From NCBI GenBank assembly GCA_025200525.1, contig CM045761.1:136898223-136962222 (forward strand): a stretch of 64,000 bases of DNA, given 5' to 3'. The notes below the pieces were generated by a model that saw only the letters and a program-made list of their open reading frames with translations, ran no database searches and was not told the origin of the DNA. Made by a program: the position numbers and the translations under genes. Shown in pieces: positions 20,349-30,442 of the stretch. Position 1 is the first letter of the stretch; each line of letters opens with the position of its first letter. The stretch comes from Camellia lanceoleosa (taxonomy: Eukaryota > Streptophyta > Magnoliopsida > Ericales > Theaceae).

Positions 20349-21080
20349 TTGCCTCGGTTTGGCACGCACTTCGAGGCACCTCCGTATTATCCGACGGCCT
20401 CCTATGTGAGTGAGCTGAGGCTCTCCCATGTTGGTGTAAGCCCATTGCGGCATTCCGTGTGCCATTTCACTGCATTTTATCATCGCCTCGGTTTGCATGC
20501 CTGTGGGCGCGCATTTCGAGGCACTTCGGTTGTATCCGATTTTCTCATTTTATCATCGCCTCGGTTTGCGTGCCTGTGGGCGCGCGTTTCGAGGCACTTC
20601 GGTTGTATCCGATTTTCTCATTTTATCATCGCCTCGATTTGCGTGCCTGTGGGCGCGCATTTCGAGGCACTTCGGTTTTATCCAATTTTCATCTCATTTT
20701 ATCATCGCCTCGGTTTGCGTGCCTGTGGGCGCGCGTTTCGAGGCACTTCGGTTGTATCCGATTTTCTCATTTTATCATCGCCTCGGCTTATGCGGTGCGC
20801 GCTGCTTCGAGGCACTTTTGCCAGTATCCGATTTTCATCTCATTTCATCATCGCCTCAGTTTGCGTGCCCGTGTGCACGCATTTCGAGGCACTCTATTTT
20901 ATCCGCCTTGCATTCCATATCATCGCCTCGGTTTGCGCGCCTGTGGACGCGCATTTCGAGGCATCTTATTTTCATCTCATTTTCATCCGAATTGTGCATA
21001 CTAGGTTGTATCTTAGATTGCATTCATGCATTTCCTCGACGGCGTGCCTGCAGCACGTATTTCAAGGCATATCATTTTCA
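20349..21080 (+). repeat. 73-bp hairpin minisatellite in LTR A
   Basis: About nine units of 73-77 bp. Each has a left arm GCCTCGGTTTGCGTGCC and right arm GGCGCGCATTTCGAGGC around a TGTG loop. Unit variants mostly keep base pairing. All three plus frames stay open for 180-350 codons because the repeat lacks stops, so the long frames over it are not evidence of a protein. Confidence 0.9.
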
Positions 21081-22694
21081 TGGCATTGTGCATGTCATAT
21101 CACATATTAGTTGCATTTCATGCATATCATGCATATTGCACGGGAAACGAGGCGCGTTTTGTACTCCGAGTAACGGAACGGGTCTCAATTCCCTACCATC
21201 GACACCGGATTACCCATGATGGAGTTAGGTTTTGTTATAGCACGCACCTACATTCATCCCTACATTGAATTGTGCAATTCGGCCTCTACCATCATGCATC
21301 GATATGCGTGATTGGTGGCACGAGGATCGAGGCATGCATATATTCGTGAAATACACCGTGCCCTTTTCTCGCTCTCGCTGCAGAAAATTGAGTTTAGCAA
21401 CTTTCCGGAGTCCGGCACGCATTTTGAGAAATATTGCAAACAGAGGCTAATTGGGGCATCCCAAGGATTTCAAGGCCAAAATTTCAACATGCATCATCTA
21501 TCGTATAAGGCGCCTCGGCTCAAGGCCAGCCATTCTGACTTTCTTAAGTTTAATTTGTCAATTAATTAGAAATTTGTATATTTATTTTCGGACTGTAATA
21601 TTTCTGATCAGATATTTGTTCGACCCTCATGCGAGGGCATAATTGTAATAAGTGTGGGTGAGTGTGATGTATGTCTTCCAACCCCATTTCTTTCTCCTTT
21701 TATTTACTCGCTTTGATGGTTAGATATAGGGCATATTTCAATTAGCATGACAAGATGACAAAGATGTTTGCATCATTCATCTGCTTTTGCATGCACTGCT
21801 CGCACATCATACAAACCGTGATCAGATTTCAATTCCAAGTTGAGTACTTGATAGTGTTGCATCTCATATGCCATATTTAGAATAGCCGAGCTCGCTATAG
21901 TTGCATTATTGCATGTGTTGCATTAGGCATTTCAAAGATATTTAGGATCATGCATGATTTCTAATCGCTTCTGCTTTTGGCTTGGAGTACTCGGTGAGTT
22001 TTACGCTTTAGCATCCTTGCATGCGCGTGAGTATTGCCATGATAGCATGCTTACCATGAGGCTAAATGCTTATGTGATATAACCGCCTTTGAATGCCTGT
22101 GGGTGGAGGTTGAGTTATCTAATTGGGACAATACATTGAATGTTTGTTTTAAGCCCACTAGATAGTGGCAAAATCATGTTTTCTAAGCCCACCGAGGGTG
22201 GCAAATCCGATTTTAGCCTACTGCGTAGCACCTTCACACCATTTTCAAACAAACAAACATGAAATGTTTTGTTCCAATTCAGACGGCCCATTTATACTTG
22301 TTTGTCATGAGCATCACATAGTAATCTAGGCTAATAACCTAATAAGAACTCACAATGTTTTCAAAAACAGATATCATGGTTAGTAGAGGCCGTTCTTTGA
22401 CCGGGCGAGCGGGGGTGCTCACGATGTGACCTTCCCCAATCGTACCCAAGTTCCCGAGCCGAGGCAACTTTGGTGATGACGGACACGTGGCCTTTGGCAC
22501 CGAGTCAGGGTTTCCTAAATTTCCCATTTTAAAATATTTAGGTGGCGACTCTGTTATCCGCAAAGCACCATGTTTGGCACTTCTTTCAAAAAATCTATTT
22601 TCTTCAAAACGATTTGCGAGTTGGACTCTTTGGTTCAGATGAACCGCAACAAAAATCGAGTCCGAATCAGAAGTAGGTCCTCGGGCGTTGTTAC

Positions 22695-23589
22695 GCTTCG
22701 CGACTCTGGGATTTAGAGAACTTGACTCGAACTCATGATATCTGCTTTTGACTACACTTGTGTGTTTCTTTGCATTGCATTTGCATTGGTGCGCCTAGGA
22801 CACCGTGTTTGCCATATGCCATTCTAACGACGATTTGTCGAGGCTTGTCTTGTCAAGTCATGTCCGTAAGGCCGACGCCTGGCTCGACAAAGATAGAACA
22901 CAAACCCGCTTACCGGGTACCTTTTTGACCATTCGACCTAGTGCATATTCGATCCATAGTGACCATTCCAAACTAGGACAAAGTTGCTTACCCGCTTATA
23001 GATTGTTTGAAACCATTGGTGCGTAGTGAAACCCTAGTTCCCGACAAAATAGGACAGGGAAACCCTACCCCAACATAGGGTGTTTTGGCTCACTTATCGC
23101 TATGTGCTTGTTAGAGTGCGCCTCACAGGAATGCATGTATCGCTTTATGAGTTTGAGCATCAGTTCATGCACCAATTCAAGATTTTGGGTATCAGTTCTG
23201 CGGCATCAAGATTTGGTGGAATCTGGCCACCCGAGGGTATCGATTTGAGGCACTTTTTGGGGCAGACCAAGAGAGAGCACACTCATTCGCTTTTGCTCAT
23301 ATCCGCTTTGGTGAAATCAGCTCGAATGTCAGATGTTTTCTCTTTGCTAGGTAGTCCCGAACCACAGCTTCAAGGCTCCACTATCCCCGTACATTGGACT
23401 TGTGTTGATAGACTTTGTCGGGTCGAGATTCGCCAAGGGCAATCGTTGTTCCTTTACCAGAGGCAGGTGAAAAGGGTCACCAGCATGATCATCGGGCCAA
23501 GAATACCAAATCAATAGCCCTTATCCATCCCACCAAAGGAACGGTCGCCGAGGTCTCGCTTTCATCGCAGAGATAAATACCACCATTAG
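22695..23589 (+). other. T1 leader, copy A, with primer-site candidate and a pre-gag frame
   Basis: Just after the LTR lies CGACTCTGGGATT (about 22701-22713), in the position of a primer site; copy B reads TGGCGACTTCTGGGATT (35564-35580) and begins with the required TGG. The matching tRNA could not be assigned. A 145-codon frame at 23080-23517 (MFWLTYRYVL...) is not recognised and is not intact in copy B, though parts such as RFGGI and STIP are shared. Confidence 0.55.
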
Positions 23590-24979
23590 ATGGATCAGAG
23601 AACACATCGTGATGGAGGCAATGATGCGTCAAATGGAAGAAAGTATGAAACTCATGCAAGAAGACGTCATTCCGCCAATCGATTTTCTAAGCAAAGAAGT
23701 CAGAATCATGGCTCAGAAGTCGAGCTCATCACCAGCCGCAATAAAGAAGCGGGCGTCTGCTTCACAACAAGTTCTCCCCAAATAGAGCTCCAAAGACTGG
23801 GAGACGCCAAATGTCCAAAATGTCCAACACTATACAGACCTTGTAACGGGGCCAGCTCCACCCCCGATCATACCGCAACTATCCAAGGCATCCATGCCTA
23901 TCAATGTACTGGACTCTCCCTTGGAGCTTGAAGCGGACCCCACAAATACCGGTCGAGTAAGTTGGAAAACTGTTTAAGAAATCCCAGGGAGTCAAGTCCA
24001 TTCCCGACATTGAGGATGGATATACGGACGCAGCTGTGACATTGCCGGACAGGTTCAAGATGCCTCACATCGACCGATTTGATGGGTCAGGGGACCCCAT
24101 GGTCCACCTGAGTTTGTTTTCAGATGTTCTCGCCGATGGGCTTGACAAGATTACGTAAGCTCTCCTCTTTAGCAGACCTCGCTGCATTGCGGTCATCTGC
24201 ACGCCAAATTGAGGATTCAATGAAACAAAGCTGGGAGGAGATGGCCGAGGCCTTCGTCGCGCAATACTCTTATAATACTCAGATCGAGATCACGACCCGT
24301 GATCTTGAGACAACAAGGCAAGAGCCTAAGGAGAGTTTTTCAGAGTTCGTAACCAGATGGAGGGCCAAGGCTTTGATGATGACCTTGAGGCCTACGAACA
24401 AAGACCAAATTCGGATGATTGTGCGCAATCTTCAGCCGAAGTTGATGCAAAAGATGATAGTAGTCCCCTTCCCTACCTTTTCAGACTTACATGAGATGGG
24501 AGTACAGATCGAGGATGCTATGAAGCAGGGCCTCATTGACCAAGAGAAGGAGCAGCCTAGGCGGGCATTTTCCCGCAGTTCGAATGCGACCACCAGTGGC
24601 GATGTGGCCACAAGATCTTCTGAGGTGGGCATGGTCTCTACCACCACATCAAGAAAGTCCACCCCATTCACCGGTGCGTCCGGGAGTAACTCACAGACGG
24701 CCAAATATCCACCCCGAGTCAAGAGGGTTTTCACTCCACTTCATATGCCTCTGTCAAAGGCTCTAGAGGTCTTACTCCGGGAAGGACATTTGAAACCGTT
24801 GGAACAACGGCCCCTACCCGATCCTATCCCTGCAAAGCATGACCAGACTAAACATCAGGCCTACCATCAAGAAACCGGTCATGACACCAACATATTGCTT
24901 TCGTCGCCATGATGTACAAGATCTGCTTGACAAAGGGGTCATTGTCGCACTGGGCCTCGCAAAGTCTATCGGCACTTGA
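23590..24979 (+). pseudogene. T1 Gag-like gene, copy A (frameshifted)
   Basis: The start at 23590 matches the better-kept copy B start. Segments in different frames give a Met/Glu-rich helix (MMRQMEESMKLM, about 23621), then FDGSGDP-type residues near 24080, a continuous stretch from about 24205 with EDSMKQSWEEMAEAFV, ESFSEFVTRWRAKALMM and NLQPKLMQKMI, a Ser/Thr-rich linker, and a degraded knuckle (YHQETGHDT) before a stop at 24977-24979. This is the retrotransposon Gag core arrangement, closest in style to Tat-lineage Gag. No pol follows. Frame breaks coincide with patches that differ between copies A and B, so some may be sequence errors. Confidence 0.82.
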
Positions 24980-26127
24980 TCAGTGAACTTGAGGGGGATA
25001 ATGTGATTATGTGATCGGGGGATGAACCAGCTGTGGATGGCGCTCGATCAACTCCAGACGTGGGAATGACACGCACTGTTTTGAGCATTTGTGAATGCTA
25101 GTTTTGTACATTCTGACTTGGGTATTGGGTCAGTTTTGTTGTTTTGTTTTGAATCTGTCCTTTTGTTTTGAGTCAGTCTCTTTTGTCTTGGGTCTGCCTT
25201 TGTTGTATCGAGTCGATCTTGTTGTATAGAGTCGGGTGATTCAGGGGTGTTACCTGCATCACCATTTTATTTTTATGCTTGTCTTTTGTTTTGTTTTGAG
25301 TCTGCCGCCAGGAGCCGCTTATGCCAACAGATCTTGAATGAAACAAAGAAGTGATTTCCATACTCGCATTTGTTTCACTGTGCTAGTTGTGCCGGATTTG
25401 AATGAAATGGCAAGGCATTCCACCGCTTCTCTTGTATCCTCAAGTCATCAGAATGACCTGAGTTTCTCAAAACTTTTTGAACACTACGGTGAAAACAAAG
25501 AGGGAGGAATTCCTCGGGATTTGCAAAAATTTGATCAAAATGAGAGAAAGAGAGGCATGCTAAGCCCTTAATGAATGAAATCATGCTTGTTAGCATGAGT
25601 ACTGAGAAGGACCCTGGCTTGATCCAGACTGGTTTCACACTATCTTCAGCGCGAGCGATTTGTTGCTTTCTTAAAAATTTTCAAAAACAAAATGTTTTGC
25701 GCAGTCCTGCGAAGACATGTGTGGAATCGCTCTTGAGATTGTGCAGCTTAGGATCGCTCTCGACCTCGAGACTTGACCCCCCTTTGCTTTCAAACCTTGG
25801 ACTTGCATTCAGAATGTTCAACGGTCGACCACGATGTGAGACCTGTGTGGCCAGATTTGAAGCAGCCCTCGAACAAGAGGCACCAAAGTCAGATCAAGAA
25901 GATCGACTCAAAAGAAGCTTGCAAAGCTAGATCAAGCACCTCTCTAACTAGGGGCAAAAATATCCGATGTGCTCAAGAGCCAAAGGTGGATCCTTCAGAA
26001 TCAATACAACAATGCACTCTCCGGATACAAAGGGCTTCAATCTCAAAACCATTTGGCATGGACTTGTTACTTTTACCCTTTGAGAGGCTCATTTAAAACC
26101 CTAAGGGCGACCCAGGCAAAAGTTAGA

Positions 26128-26284
26128 GCAAAGAAAAGAATGAAAAAAGAAAAAAGAGAAAAAATGCAAAGATACAAAAAATGCAAAAAGAAAAGAAAAG
26201 AAAAGAAAATGCAAAAAAAAAAGAAGAAAAAAAAGAAAGATGAAAAGAATAGAAAAAAAAAAAGAAAAAGAAAAGAAAAACAGA
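26128..26284 (+). repeat. Purine-only block, copy A
   Basis: About 150 bases of almost pure A/G, mostly AAAAGAAAAG-type units, identical in copy B (about 38998-39154). Lysine-rich frames over it are an artefact of composition. Confidence 0.9.
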
Positions 26285-26559
26285 AGCTCGCAAGGTCGAA
26301 AACCTGCAACAGGCGCCTTGGCAAAAGTTAGAGCATAAAAAGGAGAGGTTAAATACCCGAGTGTACCTTAACCCCGAACTACGAAGGCTTGATTCCCATC
26401 TTTGGGATACGAGGCAACTTCATTCAAGTCCACCAGAAACAATTCAAATTCAATTGTGTCCATGTGATAGTTTTGAGCATCTTTGCCTCATCTCAGATCC
26501 GAGAGATCGGTTGTGTTCGTCACTCGAGGATCGACTACAAGTACATCGCGATGCTATCA

Positions 26560-26700
26560 AACAAGGGCAACTTTCGTTCCCATTCAAAGTCAGCTTGCGC
26601 GCCATTAAACAAGGCAACTTTCCGTTGCCATTCAATGCGCCGCGGTGCCATGCAAACAAGGGGCAACTTTCTGTTGCCATGCAGCTCTCTTCAAGCACGG
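26560..26700 (+). repeat. 53-bp repeat with GGCAAC/GTTGCC hairpin, copy A
   Basis: About three units of AAACAAGGGGCAACTTTCC followed by GTTGCC, giving a 6-bp stem with a TTTCC loop. Copy B keeps three clean units at about 39433-39575. The GGGGCAAC core matches the end of the polypurine tract next to the LTR. Confidence 0.75.
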
Positions 26701-27857
26701 GGCAGTTTTCCCTTAGATCCGAGGTTGTGCATCTCAAGAGTAGGTTTCATGCTCGTTGAGCAATGGCCGTTTGTAAAAATAATTTTTCAGGATTTTTACT
26801 GAGGTTGACTAATTCTCTCGAAAATTATCCCATTTTTCTAAAACTGGACCATTTCTTGGACTCAAAAAAGGAAAATTTTCAGTGCTCATGGCCTGACTTG
26901 CATGATTTCAAATCAAAAATTGAACAAGCATGTTAATCTAACTCCCATTTTGGCCAAAATTTTTTTAGAAAGCAAAAATAAAAAATGGTCAAAATGATGA
27001 ACTAGGGGCACAGTTGGGTCAGAGTTCGCTCTTTCCCCCTTTATCAACATACTCGCCAAGAAGGGCACTTTACCTGCCAGAAAAAAGCACAACTGAAGGC
27101 GACAACAAAAAGGGCCGAAAAGCTCCCTCACCCTCCGAGCAAAGAGGTATCAAGCCCAGTGCGAAGCACGAATGGATCAAGATATTGCACTCCCTCATTT
27201 GGACACATCTCGACACGCCCAAACTCTCCAAAGAGCATCACAACCGATGTCACCGCAAATTTGCTACACACCTGGGCCAGAAGCGCTAACCTCTCTGTGG
27301 GAGGAATTCACTAGCTGAAAGCGGGAGAAAGAGAATCTGGTAGAATACCAGGGGCAAAAGCCCACAACTTTCTGCTTATCCATCAACCACCCAGGGGAGG
27401 GATTGGAAAATGAGAGATTGAAGAATAGAGAGATGCGATGAGAGAAAAGTAAGATAAGGGTTTTGTGAGAAAAACCGAGCTTGAGGGCCAAGTGATGTGA
27501 GAACCACAAATGAGAAAGGGTGGAAACGCTACCCGGTGAAACAGCTCCCTGCACGCCCGAGTGTCGTGTCTTTTGTTTTATCTCGATCCTTGTTTTGAGT
27601 CATCTCGAGTGTTACTCGATGTGTCTAGGTTGTGTGCCTCTTGTTTTCTTGTTGAGTCAGAGTGTGTCAGATTCAACAGAGGCTCAATACCCAGCTTGAG
27701 AACTTATGCTCACTCTCAATTTCAAAAATCGCTTTTGTGCTCCGAAAAGTCTTGCCGTTTCTCCACATTTGTGCGAAAACAGAATTTGTTCTTTCATAAA
27801 ACCGCAGGTTCAACCCAGTCATGTGAGAACAAAGGAAACCAGACCTATCTGGGCTAT

Positions 27858-28244
27858 GAGTTTCGGCCGCAAAGCAAAAGCAAAAGAGGAAAATGTCGCA
27901 TCCGAGTTTGTTCCAACTTCAAGAAGTTCCGAGACTATATTCCGTGTGTGTACCTCTTCGTGTCTTGCCAATGTTCAAGTATGAGTGTGCCTCTACCTCA
28001 AGTTCGAGATCAAGTCTACTTCAAGCCGTAATGGCGATCGAGTGCTCTCCCCGAGTACTTCTCGCCAGAGGCATCCCGCCGTGTTTATGGCGATGAGTTC
28101 CTAGGAGACCCACTGCGACGGTGTAAATTAGAGTTCGAATGGCCGTGGCCTAGAACGCAAAGGTTCGGGATTTCCGAGACTAAAGTCTGGTTTAAATACC
28201 CAGAGGCGCGCCCTCGGCTTGAAATCTATATGGAAGCCCCATAG
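27858..28244 (+). pseudogene. Post-gag reading frame of unknown function, copy A (broken)
   Basis: Counterpart of the intact 128-codon frame 40746-41132. The last 40 codons (KLEFEWPWPRTQRFG to YMEAP, stop 28242-28244) are identical in both copies, while the upstream part is frameshifted. No family recognised. Confidence 0.4.
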
Positions 28245-28637
28245 GTTGAGATAGCATGTATGCACCTCAATTCTGGATACTGAACCAACCTAGTCTGTCA
28301 CCCCGTTGGAGAATAGGGAAAGTTGTGAGTATGATCAGGAAGACAAGCGGCAGCCGTGGCTCCCACATGCAGATATTGTTACTTGTTAGCGTTCCAGAGC
28401 CTTTGTACTGTGAGTTGAAGGTAAGTGTTCGAAGAGCACAAGGGGAGATCCCCGTCAGAGTAGAGCGGTTCACCGCCACTCACCTTATGAGATGCTTTCT
28501 AAAAGCGCCGCTATGCCCATTTATTGCTTTTCTTAAGCATCATGCATTGTAATGCATTGTACCTGTCAAGTTTCTTTCTCAGTCATGCACGATATTGTAT
28601 GTACGGTTCATTCAAAGAAGTTCTGTTTGAGATCATC
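28245..28637 (+). other. T1 spacer before the 29-bp array, copy A
   Basis: Non-coding; almost identical to 41133-41525. Nothing recognised. Confidence 0.6.
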
Positions 28638-30219
28638 CACTTAGTGTATCAATCACACTCTCATTCATTTTAGTGTATCAATCGCACTTCATTTACTTTA
28701 TTCACTTAGTGTATCAATCACACTTCATTCACTTAGTGTATCAATTACACTCTCATTCACTTAGTGTATCAATTACACTCTCATTACCTTAGTGTATCAA
28801 TCACACTTCATTCATTTTGTGTATGTATCACACACATTTTCACTTAATGTGTCACTCACACTCTCTTCACTTTAGTGTATCAATCACACTTCATCCATTT
28901 TGTGTATCTATCACGCACATATTCACTTTTTGTGTATCCATCACACACCTTTAGTGTATCAATCACACTTGTTCACATAGTGCATCTATCACGCTTTGTG
29001 TTCACCTTTAGTATATCAATCATACTCTGTTCACTAAGTGCATCTATCACACTTCGTGTTCACTTTTAGTATATCCATCATACTTTGTTCACTAAGTGCA
29101 TCTATCACACTTTGTGTTCACATTTAGTGTATCAATCACACTTGTTCACATAGTGCATCTATCACACTTTGTGTTCACCTTTAGTGTATTAATCACACTT
29201 GTTCACATAGTGCATCTATCACACTTTGTGTTCACCTTTAGTATATCAATCATACTCTGTTCACTAAGTGCATCTATCACACTTCGTGTTCACTTTTAGT
29301 ATATCCATCATACTTTGTTCACTAAGTGCATCTATCACACTTTGTGTTCACATTTAGTGTATCAATCACACTTGTTCACATAGTGCATCTATCACACTTT
29401 GTGTTCACATTTAGTATATCAATCATACTCTGTTCACTAAGTGCATCTATCACACTTCGTGTTCACTTTTAGTATATCCATCATACTTTGTTCACTAAGT
29501 GCATCTATTACACTTCGTGCTCACTTTTAGTATATCCATCATACTTTGTTCACTAAGTGCATCTATCACACTTTGTGTTCACATTCAGTATATCCATCAT
29601 ACTCTGTTCACATAGTGCATCTATCACACTTTGTGTTCACATTTAGTATATCAATCATACTCTGTTCACTAAGTGCATCTATCACACTTTGTGTTCACAT
29701 TTAGTATATCAATCATACTTTGTTCACTAAGTGCATCTATCACACTTTGTGTTCACATTCAGTATATCCATCATACTCTGTTCACATAGTGCATCTATCA
29801 CACTTTGTGTTCACATTTAGTATATCAATCATACTTTGTTCACTAAGTGCATCTATCACACTTCGTGTTCACTTTTAGTATATCCATCATACTTTATTCA
29901 CTAAGTGCATCTATCACACTTTGTGTTCGCTTTTAGTATATCAATCATACTCTGTTCACATAGTGCATCTATCACACTTTGTGTTCGCATTTAGTGTATC
30001 CATCACACTTTGCTCACTTCACCCTTTGTATATCAATTACACTTTGCTCAACTACTGTATCTATCACACACTCGTTTTGCCTACTTTGTGTATCAATCAC
30101 ACATGCCCTCTGTATGTATCCATCACACTCTCTCCACTTTTGTGTATTTATCACACATGTTTGTCCACTTAGTGTATCCATCACACTTCGTTCATTTTTG
30201 TGTATCTGTCGCACATGTT
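28638..30219 (+). repeat. 29/58-bp minisatellite array, copy A
   Basis: About 1.58 kb of units near TTCACTAAGTGCATCTATCA, alternating with a second 29-base half-unit with TAGTATATCAATCATACT; the two form a 58-bp higher-order unit through the centre, with more diverged monomers at both ends. The 41526-43104 array is identical over most of its length. It lies about 220 bp upstream of the polypurine tract. Confidence 0.92.
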
Positions 30220-30429
30220 CATGAAGAATCCTCAACTTTCAAACCAGCTTCGCTTAGCGTGTAAGTCCAATTATCAAATCTTCCCGCATATTGCATTTTG
30301 CCCCTGCCTGCGGGCATACATATCTCTGTTTATCTTGTATGATTGTCTAAGTCTTCGGCCTTGTCAAAAATGGGTCGTCTCTAGGCTTTGACATTCACTC
30401 CCGTCACTTCTTGACTTCCGAGTTCTGTC

Positions 30430-30442
30430 AAAGAGGGGCAAC
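30430..30442 (+). promoter_or_regulatory. Polypurine tract of T1 before LTR B
   Basis: AAAGAGGGGCAAC abuts TGTAGACACC. The same 13 bases precede LTR C at 43315-43327. Confidence 0.88.

Larger units (their letters stand above)
17638..22694 (+). repeat. T1 LTR, copy A
   Basis: About 5.06 kb, and about 0.1 kb shorter than copy C, mostly through small indels in GC-rich patches. Order of contents: 158-bp repeats, 133-bp repeats, GGCCGGCC-rich stretch (18960-19000), possible TATA-like CTACTTAAAGGG (about 19147), leader-like CTAGGGTTAG, AAGGGTAAGT resembling a splice donor (about 19386), 160-bp repeats, 73-bp hairpin repeats, then a unique part ending near 22694. The end is approximate because the last bases are patch-altered. 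Confidence 0.9.
24980..27857 (+). other. T1 post-gag non-coding region, copy A
   Basis: Non-coding DNA where a gypsy element would have pol. It contains GTTTTGTTTTGAGTC repeats (25130-25300), the purine block (26128-26284), a GGGGCAAC repeat (about 26560-26700), and mostly AT-rich filler. No RT or integrase motif was seen on either strand. Confidence 0.75.

Noticed and set aside
20061..21219. Three overlapping plus-strand frames of 181-349 codons in LTR A (also in LTRs B and C) as protein genes
   Set aside because: They translate the 73-bp minisatellite in three frames at once; the repeat has no stops. Composition is repeat-driven and there is no start context or domain.
26073..26331. Lysine-rich or phenylalanine-rich protein over the purine block
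   Set aside because: Low-complexity A/G run; both strands give homopolymeric peptides.
28638..30219. CRISPR-like array of about 29-bp repeats
   Set aside because: There are no unique spacers; the units abut each other as a minisatellite, and the context is a plant retrotransposon.
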